Below, one piece after another: positions 54,534 to 63,965 of a stretch of DNA of 64,000 bases. The notes beneath the pieces were generated by a model. It was not told where the DNA came from. It saw only the letters and a program-made list of their open reading frames with translations, and ran no database searches. Numbering within the stretch: the stretch's first letter is position 1; each line of letters starts with the position of its first letter. The DNA comes from Salinivenus lutea (GTDB lineage: Bacteria; Bacteroidota; Rhodothermia; Rhodothermales; Salinibacteraceae), in the NCBI GenBank assembly GCA_002894685.1, contig NCRC01000012.1, positions 47,102-111,101 on the forward strand. Direction: 5' to 3'. The position numbers and the translations under genes are program-made.

Positions 54534-56807
54534 TCACGGCAGGTCGTAGGTGAGCCGACCGACCACCATGCGGCCCAGCTCCGGCGCTCCCACGAACTCG
54601 CGGTGTGGGGGTCCGAGCACGTTTTTGGCGGATACATCGACTCGAAGGCCCGGCACCTGCGGCACAGCATATTCAGCCCGAAGGTCGAGGCGCGTGTAGG
54701 GGTCGACGGCCCCCACGTACGGCCCCCACCGCACCGGAAATCCCTCCACGTACTGCGCCGTCGCGCCGACGGATAGGCCCGGCGTCACCCCCACGTCGAG
54801 CCCGCCCGTTGCCTTGAAGGCGGGGGCGTTCAACGCCACTCGGGCCGCCCCCTCCCCAAACGTATCGTCCGTCACCGCCGATACGTTGGCAAAGGCCGTC
54901 GTGCGCCCCGCCAACTGTGCGCGCAGCGACGCATCCAGTCCGCCGTACCGGATCCGGTCGGCCACTCCATATTCGAGTTCCGGGAAGCGAATGGTGTGCG
55001 GGACGGTGCGCACAGGAGAGAATACGGTTCGCGGCGTCAGAACGTCGGCTTTTTCCTCGTAGTAAGCATCTACGGTCAGCTGCACGTCGCCGGCCACGGC
55101 GCCCTTGTACCCCACCTCCACGGTCCGTCCGGTGGTGCGCACGGTGGGATCCACCGAAAAGCGATCCGCGTCGAAAAGCGGGTCGGTGCCCGGGTACGAG
55201 ACGGCACCGGTGTAGCTGGCCCGCAGGGTGTGCTTCGGGGCCACCGCAACGGTCAGGGCCGCCCGTGGCGCCATCGACGCCTCCTCCACCCCGTCGTTAT
55301 AATCGAGCCGCGTTCCCAGCGTGACCGACAGGCGCGGCGTGAGGCGGCTCGTGGCCTGCACAAACGTGCCGTACCGGCCAATCCCGTCGTCGCCCCACTG
55401 CTGGGCCAACGTGGAGGAGGCCCCGCCCGGCCGGATCCCCTCCCAGTCGCCGCCCACAAGGAAGCGGGTCTCCAGCACGTCCGTCCGCCCCCCGTACTGC
55501 ACCGCCCCCGTCCACTTCGTGCCCTCCTGCACAACCGATTCGCCGGTGCGGAGGAGGTACGTGTCGCCCCGCGGCAGATTGCGGTTGATGCCCACCTGCG
55601 CCTCGAATGTCCCGCGTTCCAGCCGGAGCTGGCCGTAGCCGTAGTGGAGCGCATCCGCCTGGAGGGTGCCCAGCCCCGTCTGTAGCGGACTTGTAAGCGA
55701 GGCGTACCCGCCGCGAAGCGACAGCGTCGTCTCCGTGCCCATTCGGTAGCGCAGCAGGCCGCTGGCGTTGTAGGTGCGGTACCGGTCTTCGCGGCGCAGT
55801 TGTCGATCCACCGTGGGCCGGCCCGCCGGAATGGCCTCGTTGGGGTCGTAGGTGTAGTACCGACGGATCTCCGCCGCGTCTTTCGGGTCGTCGGGGTCGA
55901 GCCCCCATTCGTTCGCCTGGCCGTACTGCCCGGTGAATTTGTATCCTACGGCGCCCCCGATCACGCCCGCCTGGCGGAACTGGGCGTCGACAAACGAGCG
56001 GCTGCCGCCCCCCACCGAGACCGACGTCCCCGGCTCCCGGAACGGGTCGCGGGACGCGAGGTGCACGACGCCCCCACTCGACTCGGGCCCGTAGAGCGGC
56101 GTGCCGGGCCCGCGCGTAACCTCGACGCGACGCATGTCAATCGTCGGGGTCGGCACGGCGCCGAAGGCGTTGGTGCCCAGGAGCGGGGCGGCCGCCGGAC
56201 GCCCCTCCACGAGGGCGTACGGGGTGCCCGAGAACGGGCCCCCGAACCCGCGGAGCGACAACAGCCGACGGTCTACCCCCGTCTGTGCCACGTCAACCCC
56301 AACGGCCGACCGCAGCGCCTCCACCGACGACGTGCCGCCCTCGCGCCGAATCCATTCCGGCCCCAGCACCGACACCGACGCGGGCACGTCCAGCACCCGG
56401 TCCGGACGGCGCAGTGGCGACGCCACGACCGTCTCGAGGCTTGCCTCCGCCCGCTTCATCTGAACCGTCACGTTCCGCGGCTCCCCGCTCTCGATGATCA
56501 TGGCCCGCTGGTGCATCTCGTAGCCCAGCACCTGCACCTCCATCGTATACCGTCCAGGCCGCACCTCCGCAAACCGAAAGGTGCCGTCCCGGTCCGTGCG
56601 CGTGGTGCGCAGGACAGTGGACGGGTCCACGCCGCGCAGTCGGACGGTCGCCCCAGACACCGGACGCTCCCCCTCATCGCCCACAACGACCCCCGTTACG
56701 GGAGGCGGGGCCTGCGCCCGGGCCGGGCCGCCCACCAGGAGCGTCGCCAGCCCCACGACGAGAATGAACCATCCAGCGCATCGTGCCACCCAGTTCGATG
56801 CCCTCAT
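54534..56807 (-). CDS. TonB-dependent outer-membrane receptor
   Basis: 757 residues. A signal peptide (1-31, cleavage after ARA) is followed by a carboxypeptidase-regulatory-like Ig domain (about 38-118), a plug domain (about 125-245, with VEVTRGPGTPLYGPESSGGVVH) and a 22-strand barrel to the end. It imports a chelated metal, vitamin or oligomer using TonB energy; the ligand is not evident. The C-terminus ends LTYDLP rather than in the usual aromatic residue. A short dyad precedes the ATG at 56807. The dipeptidase gene lies upstream on the same strand. Confidence 0.92.
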   Translation of the reverse strand: MRASNWVARCAGWFILVVGLATLLVGGPARAQAPPPVTGVVVGDEGERPVSGATVRLRGVDPSTVLRTTRTDRDGTFRFAEVRPGRYTMEVQVLGYEMHQRAMIIESGEPRNVTVQMKRAEASLETVVASPLRRPDRVLDVPASVSVLGPEWIRREGGTSSVEALRSAVGVDVAQTGVDRRLLSLRGFGGPFSGTPYALVEGRPAAAPLLGTNAFGAVPTPTIDMRRVEVTRGPGTPLYGPESSGGVVHLASRDPFREPGTSVSVGGGSRSFVDAQFRQAGVIGGAVGYKFTGQYGQANEWGLDPDDPKDAAEIRRYYTYDPNEAIPAGRPTVDRQLRREDRYRTYNASGLLRYRMGTETTLSLRGGYASLTSPLQTGLGTLQADALHYGYGQLRLERGTFEAQVGINRNLPRGDTYLLRTGESVVQEGTKWTGAVQYGGRTDVLETRFLVGGDWEGIRPGGASSTLAQQWGDDGIGRYGTFVQATSRLTPRLSVTLGTRLDYNDGVEEASMAPRAALTVAVAPKHTLRASYTGAVSYPGTDPLFDADRFSVDPTVRTTGRTVEVGYKGAVAGDVQLTVDAYYEEKADVLTPRTVFSPVRTVPHTIRFPELEYGVADRIRYGGLDASLRAQLAGRTTAFANVSAVTDDTFGEGAARVALNAPAFKATGGLDVGVTPGLSVGATAQYVEGFPVRWGPYVGAVDPYTRLDLRAEYAVPQVPGLRVDVSAKNVLGPPHREFVGAPELGRMVVGRLTYDLP

Positions 56808-56827
56808 GGTGTCGATCCAGACCGTCC

Positions 56828-56841
56828 ATCTGGTTCCAGAT
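56828..56841. promoter_or_regulatory. Short dyad upstream of the TonB receptor gene
   Basis: ATCTGG, TT, CCAGAT forms a 6-2-6 inverted repeat 20 bp before the ATG. It could be an operator for a metal or nutrient repressor; it does not match the Fur consensus. Confidence 0.3.
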
Positions 56842-56901
56842 CTACACGACGGGTGTTAAACGGGCACCGCTCGGGCCAACGTTCCCGACCATCGGGGCGT
56901 G

Positions 56902-58083
56902 CTACCCGGATGTTTTCCCCACCGGAAGGGTGCGACGAAGAACGCGCACGACGTTGTCGCCCATGATTTTGCGGATCTCTTTCGGCGCAAAGCCCTCTTC
57001 CAGAAGGGCCTCGGTAAGATGGGGAAGGTCCGCCGCGTCGACGGGGACGGACACGGTGCCGTCGAAGTCGGTGCCGAGGGCCACGTGCTCCACGCCCACG
57101 AGGTCCGCCACGTGCCGCATGGCGCGGGCGGTGGCGGCCAGCGAGTCGCCGCAGACAGCCCGTTCCCACACCCCCACCCCGACGACGCCCCCCTGCGCCG
57201 CGATGGCTTTGATGTGCCGATCGCTCAGGTTGCGCGGGCTGTCGCAGGTGGCGCGCACGCCGGTGTGCGAGACGACGACCGGCTCCTCCGTACGGGCCAG
57301 CACGTCGTCGATGAGGGCCTCGGAGGCGTGGGCCAGATCGATCGTGACGTGGTGCTTGTTCAGGCGGTCGAGCACCGCCTCGCCAAACTCGGTGAGCCCG
57401 CCCTTTTCGAGGCCGGTGTTGGAGCCCCCGAGGGCGTTGTCGTGCAGGTGGGTGAGGCTCATCATGCGGTAGCCGGCCTCCACGAGCGTGTCGACGTTCG
57501 CGGCGTCGCCCTCCAGGGCGTGCAGCCCCTCCACGGCCAGAAGCGTGCCCAGCAGGTCCGGGGTGCCGGCGCGGCGCATGAGGGCGTTCGCCAGGTCCGC
57601 CTGTGTGCGGAGGAGGGTAAGCCGCTCGTCCTGCGCGGTCGCCCGATGGAGCTTGCGCGCCTGATGAAGGGCGCGCTCGAGGCGGCTCGTCCAGGTGCGG
57701 AGGGGCCAGCGCTGGGCCGCGGCGAGGAAGGGGATCTGGTCGAGCGCGTCGGCGGACGTGCCGGCGTAGCTGCGGCCGGTAGGCACCTGGGTAACGGCGG
57801 CAAACACCTGCAGCCCCACGCCGCCCGTGCGCAGGCGGGACACGTCGGAGTGGCCGCGGTCGTAGCGCCGCAACGGATCGCGGGGCCAGAGGAGGAGGTC
57901 GTTGTGGAGGTCGGCCACCATCAGGGCGTCGTGCACCGTTCGGGCCGTGTCGGACACCGGCTCGGGCGGGTCGGGAGGCGTCTCGTTGAACCGGGCGTCG
58001 GCGATAGGGGCGGCCACCGTAAAGTAGCCGAGAACGGCCAGCACGAACACGCCGGCGAGCACGTAGAGCACAACTCGTAGCAT
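56902..58083 (-). CDS. Membrane dipeptidase (M19 family)
   Basis: 393 residues anchored by one N-terminal membrane helix (about 3-25), active site outside. Zinc ligands fit the renal-dipeptidase pattern: HxD in ADLHNDLL (about 59-62), Glu in AVEGLHALEG, His in TIDLAHAS and His in VVVSHTG. It hydrolyses dipeptides, including unusual ones. The C-terminal GTDFDGTVSVP is also typical. The start is the ATG at 58083. The TonB receptor follows 94 bp downstream. Confidence 0.93.
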   Translation of the reverse strand: MLRVVLYVLAGVFVLAVLGYFTVAAPIADARFNETPPDPPEPVSDTARTVHDALMVADLHNDLLLWPRDPLRRYDRGHSDVSRLRTGGVGLQVFAAVTQVPTGRSYAGTSADALDQIPFLAAAQRWPLRTWTSRLERALHQARKLHRATAQDERLTLLRTQADLANALMRRAGTPDLLGTLLAVEGLHALEGDAANVDTLVEAGYRMMSLTHLHDNALGGSNTGLEKGGLTEFGEAVLDRLNKHHVTIDLAHASEALIDDVLARTEEPVVVSHTGVRATCDSPRNLSDRHIKAIAAQGGVVGVGVWERAVCGDSLAATARAMRHVADLVGVEHVALGTDFDGTVSVPVDAADLPHLTEALLEEGFAPKEIRKIMGDNVVRVLRRTLPVGKTSG

Positions 58084-58202
58084 ACAGCACCTCTCCGCGG
58101 AGGATGGAGACGGAACGGGCCCTCAAGGTGCGCGCTGAGCCCCGGCCTCGCAACCGCTCCCCCAACGGTCTGCCGACTCGTCGCCCGCAGCGGCCGACCG
58201 GA

Positions 58203-59501
58203 TCACTCCTCCAGCCCCACACGCTGGAAGATGAGGTCGACGTTTCGGACGTGGTAGCTCGGATCGAATGCCTCCTCAATCTCCTCGTCCGAGAGCACCT
58301 CGGTGATGGCGTCCGCCTCGGCCACCACCTCCTGGAAGGGACGCTCCTCCTCCCACGCCGTCATGGCGAGGGGTTGCACGCGGTCGTAGGCGTCCTCGCG
58401 GCTCAGGCCCTTGTCGATCAGCTTCAACATGAGGCGCTGGCTGTTGTAGAGGCCGTACGTCTCCTCCATGTTCTCGCGCATCGTGTCCTCGTAGACGACG
58501 AGGTTGTCGATGATGCCGCTGAAGCGGCGGAGGGCGTAGTGCAGGAGCGTCGTCGCGTCCGGCAGCACCACGCGCTCGACCGACGAGTGGCTAATGTCGC
58601 GCTCGTGCCAGAGCGCCACGTTGTCGTACTCGCTGTTCATGTAGCCGCGCAGGAGCCGCGCGCAGCCGGTAATGTTTTCCGAGCCGACCGGGTTGCGCTT
58701 GTGCGGCATCGCCGAGGACCCCTTCTGCCCGGCGCTGAAGGATTCCTCCGCCTCCCGCACCTCACTGCGCTGCAGGTGCCGCACCTCCACGGCCATCTTT
58801 TCGAGGGTGGTGCCGATGCCCGCAATCACGCTCAGGTAGTTCGCGTGCCGGTCGCGGGAGAGCACCTGCGTGGAGATCGTGGCCGGTTTGAGGCCGAGGC
58901 GCTCGCACGTGAAGCGTTCCACCTCGGGCGGAATGTGGGCGTAGGTTCCCACGGCGCCCGAGAGCTTGCCCACCCGCATCTCTTCGGCCGCCCGCTCGAA
59001 GCGCTCCCTGTGCCGCGTCATCTCGTCGTAGAAGCGGGCCAGCTTGAGCCCGAACGTGGTGGGCTCGGCGTGGACCCCGTGCGTCCGCCCCATGGTGAGC
59101 GTGTGCTTGTGCTCGTGGGCCTTCTCCGCCAGCACGTCGATTATGCGGTCGAGCTGGGTGCGGATGAGGCCGTTCGCCTTTTTGATGCGCACCATGTAGG
59201 CGGTGTCCACCACGTCGGTGGAGGTGAGGCCGTAGTGGACCCACTTCTTCTCCTCGCCCAGCGTCTCGCTGACGGCCCGCGTGAAGGCCACCACGTCGTG
59301 CTTCGTCTCCTTCTCGATCTCTTTGATGCGGTCGACGTCGAAGTCGGCGTTGTCGTAGAGCGTCTCGACGTCCGCGGGCGGGATCGCGCCGATCTCGCTC
59401 CACGCGGCACAGGCGGCCAGCTCAACGTCGAGCCAGGATTGAAACTTCTGCTCTTCGCTCCAAAGGTCCGCCATCGGCGGGCGGGTATAACGGTCGATCA
59501 T
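58203..59501 (-). CDS. purB: Adenylosuccinate lyase
   Basis: Catalyses two fumarate-releasing steps of purine synthesis. 432 residues. The fumarase/aspartase signature [11 protein letters not shown] is at residues 261-271, with the catalytic Ser263; the acid His141 is in [11 protein letters not shown]. The ATG at 59501 gives the family N-terminus [19 protein letters not shown]. An inverted repeat lies 32 bp upstream. Confidence 0.97.
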   Translation of the reverse strand: MIDRYTRPPMADLWSEEQKFQSWLDVELAACAAWSEIGAIPPADVETLYDNADFDVDRIKEIEKETKHDVVAFTRAVSETLGEEKKWVHYGLTSTDVVDTAYMVRIKKANGLIRTQLDRIIDVLAEKAHEHKHTLTMGRTHGVHAEPTTFGLKLARFYDEMTRHRERFERAAEEMRVGKLSGAVGTYAHIPPEVERFTCERLGLKPATISTQVLSRDRHANYLSVIAGIGTTLEKMAVEVRHLQRSEVREAEESFSAGQKGSSAMPHKRNPVGSENITGCARLLRGYMNSEYDNVALWHERDISHSSVERVVLPDATTLLHYALRRFSGIIDNLVVYEDTMRENMEETYGLYNSQRLMLKLIDKGLSREDAYDRVQPLAMTAWEEERPFQEVVAEADAITEVLSDEEIEEAFDPSYHVRNVDLIFQRVGLEE

Positions 59502-59533
59502 CGGGGGACGGCAGGCGATAACACGGGCGTATC

Positions 59534-59555
59534 GGACGCTTGCAACGTAGCGTCC
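59534..59555. promoter_or_regulatory. Inverted repeat upstream of purB
   Basis: GGACGCT (59534-59540) and AGCGTCC (59549-59555) are perfect arms around 8 bases. It lies in the leader of purB and may act as a hairpin or a repressor site. PurR boxes of known types are not matched. Confidence 0.3.
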
Positions 59556-59669
59556 CCCCGTCGCGATTGCCAGCGCCGCGGGCCCTCTTCCTGTCCCCTT
59601 CAAACGCTCGCCATTTTTGCTCGGCGCGCCTCCTTATTCCCATTCCCGCGTCACGCGCCGCGCGTAGAT

Positions 59670-60032
59670 TCAGCCCTGTCCGCCCGGGAACTGCACCCAC
59701 AGGGCCCCCGCCTCCGACCTGCCGAGGAAGACGAGTGGGTCCGTCGTCCGCACGAGGGCCACCGTTCCCGCCTCCGGTGCCGGACGGGCGCGGACCGGGA
59801 CATCGTCGGTCCGGGCGTAGAGGACGGCCCCCGCCTCGTACGTCCGGGCGGCGACGGTGTCGGGGGCCGTTGCGGTGGGGTCGACGGGATCCCTCGCCGC
59901 GGGCGCCCCGGCCCCGACGTGCTCCCCGAGGGGGACGCTCCACGGTCGGTCAACGAGGGCGGACGGCCCTCCGACCAGGGCTCCTGCCAGGAGCAGCGCG
60001 GCGACCCCCAGCGTGGGTAAAAAAGTGGGCAT
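59670..60032 (-). CDS. Exported SH3-like domain protein
   Basis: 120 residues. A signal peptide or membrane anchor (about 5-27) is followed by a disordered Pro/Ala linker and a C-terminal region (LYARTDDVPVRARPAP... LVFLGRSEAGALWVQF) with the spacing of a bacterial SH3 fold. Such domains often bind cell wall or partner proteins. The start is the ATG at 60032. purB follows downstream and a PH-like protein gene lies upstream, all on the minus strand. Confidence 0.7.
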   Translation of the reverse strand: MPTFLPTLGVAALLLAGALVGGPSALVDRPWSVPLGEHVGAGAPAARDPVDPTATAPDTVAARTYEAGAVLYARTDDVPVRARPAPEAGTVALVRTTDPLVFLGRSEAGALWVQFPGGQG

Positions 60033-60158
60033 CGGACCGGCCGGGAGGGTGTGGGGGCAAAATACGCAGGCAAGCTAAGGTCGAGACATTCCGGGCCCGG
60101 CGCGTGGGCCGCTGGCGCGGTTCCTCCCCCGCAGACGGCGCACGATCTGATGCGCCCT

Positions 60159-60668
60159 TCACCCGCCCGTTTCGGCGACGCCGTCCGCCCCCGCCAGCCG
60201 GTCCGCCGGGTCGTCCACCGTTGCCTCGTCGGGCAGGCGGCGGTCCACCTCCTGGAGCAGGTCGTCGAAGCGCTCGTACGCCTGGGCGTTCAGGGTCAGG
60301 GCGGGGGAGCCGTCGGGGTCGGTGTAGAGTCGAACGCCGCTGTCGACCCGCACCATCGGCACGTAGAGACGACGAACGTCCTCAAAGCGAACCGTGCGAT
60401 CTCTCCACAGCGGCATCACTTTCCGAATTGCCTCGTCGGAGACCTGAATGGAGGTCCCCAGCTGGTGCACCGCGCCCAGGACTACGGAGCCGGCCAAGAC
60501 GAGATTCGTCAGAGCCCCCCAGGTCCAGGACACTCCGTCCCCTCCGAGCTCGACTCCCAGGAACAGGAGGAGCCCGACTGCCAGTCCGCGCAGGACCCAC
60601 GTCGTCCGGTACACGCGGTCGTTCGAGGCGGTCGACAAGGAATCGCCGGATGCCGTGAGCGAGGCCAT
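60159..60668 (-). CDS. Membrane protein with PH-like domain
   Basis: 169 residues. Two membrane helices (about 28-65) are followed by a beta-rich domain (TSIQVSDEAIRKVMPLWRDRTVRFEDVRRLYVP) like the bacterial PH domains found behind helix pairs. Its ligand is unknown. The ATG at 60668 is chosen; a GTG 20 codons upstream is possible. It is downstream of glnA but separated from it by a strong terminator, so it should have its own promoter in about 110 bp. Confidence 0.7.
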   Translation of the reverse strand: MASLTASGDSLSTASNDRVYRTTWVLRGLAVGLLLFLGVELGGDGVSWTWGALTNLVLAGSVVLGAVHQLGTSIQVSDEAIRKVMPLWRDRTVRFEDVRRLYVPMVRVDSGVRLYTDPDGSPALTLNAQAYERFDDLLQEVDRRLPDEATVDDPADRLAGADGVAETGG

Positions 60669-60778
60669 GACCGATTTGCGGTGGCTTTCCGGAATCGATG
60701 CTGGGACATGCAGAGAATCTGATGTCACACGTCACTGTTTCGGGGGACGAGTGGGGATGCGGCCCGCCTCCTGCCAAC

Positions 60779-60818
60779 AAAAAAACCGGCCGATGTCTCA
60801 GAGAGAGACACCGGCCGG
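60779..60818 (-). terminator. Intrinsic terminator of glnA
   Basis: A 14-position stem (60786-60799 with 60805-60818, one A-C mismatch) around an AGAGA loop. On the minus strand it is followed by seven T (60779-60785). It lies 33 bp after the glnA stop and is the clearest rho-independent terminator in the window. Confidence 0.9.
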
Positions 60819-60850
60819 GCGGTCGGAACACCAGGTGCGATGGGCCTCTG

Positions 60851-62191
60851 CTAGAACGTCTCGAGGTAGCGGTCGAGCTCCCACTGCGAGACCGACGCCA
60901 GGAATTCAGTGTACTCCTGCGTCTTGGCCTCCACGAACTTCTCACTGATGTGGGGGCCCAGCGCGTCGAGGATCACGTCGTCCGCCTCCAGTGCCGCGAT
61001 GGACTGCCCCAGCGTGGTGGGCAGCGTCTCGATGCCGCGGGCCTCCCGGTCGGCCTCCGTGAACTCGTAGATGTTTTCGCGGACCGGGTCGGGCGCCTCC
61101 AGGCCGCGCTCGATGCCGTCGAGGCCGGCGTGCAGCATGGTCGCCAGCGCGAGGTACGGGTTGCACGACGGATCGGGCGAGCGGAGCTCGATGCGGGACG
61201 CCGCCGGGCCGCGGGCGGCCGGCTTCCGCACGAGGGCCGAGCGATTCACGTCGCTCCACGCCACGTAGATGGGCGCCTCGTAGCCGGGCACGAGCCGCTT
61301 GTACGAGTTGACCGTCGGGTTGCAGATGGCCGTGAGGGCCGGGGCGTGCTCCAGGATGCCGCCGAGGAACTGGTACGCCGTGTCGCTCAGGCCGAACTCG
61401 TCGCTGTCCTCGTGGAAGGCGTTATCGCCATCCTCGAACAGCGAGATGTGGGTGTGCATGCCCGACCCGTTGATGCCCGCAATGGGCTTGGGCATGAACG
61501 TGGCGTGCACGTCATGCAGCTCGGCAATGGCCCGCACCACCGAGCGGAAGGTGGCAATGTTGTCGGCCGTGGTGAGCGCGTCGTCGTACTTAAAGTCGAT
61601 CTCGTGCTGGCCGCGCGCCACCTCGTGGTGACTGGCCTCCACCTCGAAGCCAATCCGCTCCAGCGTGTAGATGATTTCGGCGCGGATCTCCTGCGCGAGG
61701 TCCTTCGGCGCGAGGTCGAAGTAGCCGCCCGCGTCGTGCGTTTCGGTCGTAGCGTTGCCGTTCTCGTCCTTCTCGAAGACGAAAAATTCGGGCTCGGGGC
61801 CGGCGTTCATCTCGAAGCCGAGGTCGTTGGCCCGGTCGATGGCCCGGCGGAGAACGTAGCGCGGATCGCCCTCAAAGGCCTCGCCCGTGGTCGTGTTGAT
61901 CACGTCGCAGATGAGGCGGGCCGATACGGTGTCGTCGCTTCGTTGGCTCCGCCACGGCAGAATGGCGAAGGTGTCGGGGTCGGGGTCGAGGCGCATGTCC
62001 GATTCCTGGATGCGCACGAAGCCCTCGATGGAGGACCCATCGAAGTAAATGCCCTCGTCGAAGGCCTTCTCGGCCTGATGGGCGGGGATCGAGACGTTTT
62101 TGACGGTCCCCAAGATGTCGGTGAACTGGAGGCGGAGGAAATCGACGTCTTCCTCCTCAATGCGATCGAGCACGTGGTCCTTCGTGGCCAT
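60851..62191 (-). CDS. glnA: Glutamine synthetase, type I-alpha
   Basis: Makes glutamine from glutamate, ammonia and ATP. 446 residues, the short I-alpha type of Firmicutes and Archaea. Motifs: [22 protein letters not shown] near the N-terminus, [33 protein letters not shown] and [18 protein letters not shown]. The adenylylation-type insertion of I-beta enzymes is lacking. The ATG at 62191 is 58 bp after the lrp gene on the same strand, so Lrp likely controls the pair. A strong terminator follows. Confidence 0.97.
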   Translation of the reverse strand: MATKDHVLDRIEEEDVDFLRLQFTDILGTVKNVSIPAHQAEKAFDEGIYFDGSSIEGFVRIQESDMRLDPDPDTFAILPWRSQRSDDTVSARLICDVINTTTGEAFEGDPRYVLRRAIDRANDLGFEMNAGPEPEFFVFEKDENGNATTETHDAGGYFDLAPKDLAQEIRAEIIYTLERIGFEVEASHHEVARGQHEIDFKYDDALTTADNIATFRSVVRAIAELHDVHATFMPKPIAGINGSGMHTHISLFEDGDNAFHEDSDEFGLSDTAYQFLGGILEHAPALTAICNPTVNSYKRLVPGYEAPIYVAWSDVNRSALVRKPAARGPAASRIELRSPDPSCNPYLALATMLHAGLDGIERGLEAPDPVRENIYEFTEADREARGIETLPTTLGQSIAALEADDVILDALGPHISEKFVEAKTQEYTEFLASVSQWELDRYLETF

Positions 62192-62249
62192 GAGCGTGGA
62201 GGTCGCTGGGTTGTGTGAGAGAGTGGTGATGCAGGCCCCGTCGTGGGGC

Positions 62250-62747
62250 TTAGTTGCGGTCGTCGGCGTCGTAGTCGTAAAGCTCCATCGGTTCGGTCGG
62301 CACGGCGCGCGTCTCCTTAAAGGTGCTGAGCGTGATGCTCGTGGTCGTTTTGCTGACGCCGGGGATCGCCTGGATGTCGGAGAGGAAGCGCTCCAGCGTC
62401 GTGGTGTTTTTGGTGCGCACCTTCATGACGTGCGAGCCGGATCCGGTGATGGAGTGGAGCTCAAGCACCTCGTCCATGCCCGTGACGCGGTCCACGAAGT
62501 CGGCGTAATGCTCCGATCCGTCAACGGACACGCGGATGAACGCGGTGATGTCGAGGTGTAGGCGCTTGGCGTCGACGATGGCGCGGTAGCCCTCAATCAC
62601 GCCGCGCGCTTCGAGCTTGCGCATCCGTTCGCTGACGGCGGAGAGGGACAGGTTCACCTCCTCCGCGACGTCGCTGCGCTTCATCCGCCCGTCGCGCTGA
62701 AGCAACTCCAGGATCTTCGCGTCGATTTCGTCGATGCTGTGCGCCAT
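62250..62747 (-). CDS. Lrp/AsnC-family transcriptional regulator
   Basis: 165 residues. The N-terminal helix-turn-helix is at about 4-50 ([38 protein letters not shown]), the RAM ligand domain at about 65-150 ([32 protein letters not shown]). It binds amino acids and controls their metabolism. It is the upstream partner of glnA and divergent from a threonine dehydrogenase gene, a target class of Lrp in E. coli. The start is the ATG at 62747. A single-domain RAM protein elsewhere in the window (34099-34377) could interact with it. Confidence 0.95.
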   Translation of the reverse strand: MAHSIDEIDAKILELLQRDGRMKRSDVAEEVNLSLSAVSERMRKLEARGVIEGYRAIVDAKRLHLDITAFIRVSVDGSEHYADFVDRVTGMDEVLELHSITGSGSHVMKVRTKNTTTLERFLSDIQAIPGVSKTTTSITLSTFKETRAVPTEPMELYDYDADDRN

Positions 62748-62799
62748 GCCATCCGGTCGGCTGTGTTCTTTTGACTCACCCCACGATACGCCACAAAGT

Positions 62800-62833
62800 T
62801 TTGCGATTCAACCGTTCGACCAAAATAATTTTG
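62800..62833 (+). promoter_or_regulatory. Bacteroidota-type promoter for the threonine dehydrogenase gene
   Basis: TTTG (62800-62803), a 22-bp spacer and TAATTTTG (62826-62833) match the TTTG/TAnnTTTG consensus described for Bacteroidota. It is the best match I found in the window and lies in an AT-rich patch. Transcription would start near 62840 and run to the ATG at 62997. Confidence 0.5.
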
Positions 62834-62858
62834 TACAATTCGTAAAACTGTGCCATGA

Positions 62859-62909
62859 AACCGCTTCCGCGACCCGCCGCGGCCTAGGGGTTTTGGGCTG
62901 GAAGCGGTT
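62859..62909. promoter_or_regulatory. Inverted repeat AACCGCTTCC/GGAAGCGGTT in the lrp-tdh region
   Basis: Perfect 10-bp arms at 62859-62868 and 62900-62909; a third GGAAGCGG is at 62922-62929. They lie just downstream of the candidate promoter start and could be Lrp binding sites or a hairpin in the long leader. Confidence 0.42.
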
Positions 62910-62996
62910 CCGAACGAGCACGGAAGCGGCTCGTACACACGGTGTCGTTTTCCATGGCGCTCTCCGTCCGACTCCTCACCGACCGCCCGCCCCCAC

Positions 62997-63965
62997 ATGC
63001 CCCGCACGCTGGTCACCGGTGCCAACGGCCAGATTGGAAGCGAACTCGTCGACACGCTCCGCGAACGACACGGGGCCGACCGGGTGGTGGGCCTCGACCT
63101 CAACCCGCCGACGGCGCAGAACGGACAGTCCGGAGCGGGGCCGTTCGTGACGGGCGACGTGCGCGACCGGTCGGTCCTGGCCGAGGCGGTGTCGACGTAC
63201 GACGTGGACACGATCTACCACCTGGCCAGCCTCCTCTCGGCCACCGGCGAACAGCACCCCGACCGCGCCTGGGACGTCAACACCGGGGGCCTGAAGCACG
63301 TGCTCGACCTTGCCCGTGCGCACGACCTCCGGCTCTTCTGGCCCAGCTCCATCGCGGTGTTCGGCCCCTCCACGCCCAAGGAGCAGACCCCGCAGCAGAC
63401 CGTCCTCGACCCGACCACGATGTACGGGGTCACAAAGCGCACCGGCGAGCTGCTGTGCCGCTACTACCACCGCCGCTACGGGGTCGACGTCCGCAGCCTG
63501 CGCTACCCCGGACTCGTGAGCTACAAGACGGAGCCGGGCGGCGGCACCACCGACTACGCCGTCGACATGTGCGCACAGGCCGCCGCGGGCCGCGACTACA
63601 CCTGCTTCTTGCGTTCCGACACGCGCCTGCCCATGATGTACATGCCGGACGCCCTGCGGGCCACCCTCGCCCTGATGGATGCGGACGGCGACGCCCTCAC
63701 GGTGCGCGACAGCTACAACGTCGGCGCCCTGAGCTTTACGCCCCGAGAACTGGCCGACAGCCTCCAGGAGCACGTGCCCTCCTTCACCTGCCAGTACGCG
63801 CCGGACGCCCGCCAGGACATCGCCGATAACTGGCCCTCTTCTCTTAACGACCAGGCCGCCCGGGCCGACTGGGACTGGGCGCCCGAATACGACCTGGACG
63901 CCATGACGGAGGACATGCTCGACCACCTGCGGAGGGAGGAACGAGTGGAGGGCGAAAAAGCGTGA
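62997..63965 (+). CDS. SDR-type L-threonine 3-dehydrogenase
   Basis: 322 residues of the extended SDR fold. N-terminal cofactor motif VTGANGQIGSEL, catalytic YGVTK (Tyr-x3-Lys) with SSIAVFG before it, and the segment RYPGLVSYKTEPGGGTTDYAV, which is diagnostic for the epimerase-like threonine dehydrogenases of psychrophiles and Thermoplasma rather than the zinc enzymes. It oxidises threonine to 2-amino-3-ketobutyrate with NAD. The start is the ATG at 62997. The Lrp gene is divergent across a 249-bp region. A 2-amino-3-ketobutyrate ligase is not in the window. Confidence 0.9.
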   Translation: MPRTLVTGANGQIGSELVDTLRERHGADRVVGLDLNPPTAQNGQSGAGPFVTGDVRDRSVLAEAVSTYDVDTIYHLASLLSATGEQHPDRAWDVNTGGLKHVLDLARAHDLRLFWPSSIAVFGPSTPKEQTPQQTVLDPTTMYGVTKRTGELLCRYYHRRYGVDVRSLRYPGLVSYKTEPGGGTTDYAVDMCAQAAAGRDYTCFLRSDTRLPMMYMPDALRATLALMDADGDALTVRDSYNVGALSFTPRELADSLQEHVPSFTCQYAPDARQDIADNWPSSLNDQAARADWDWAPEYDLDAMTEDMLDHLRREERVEGEKA

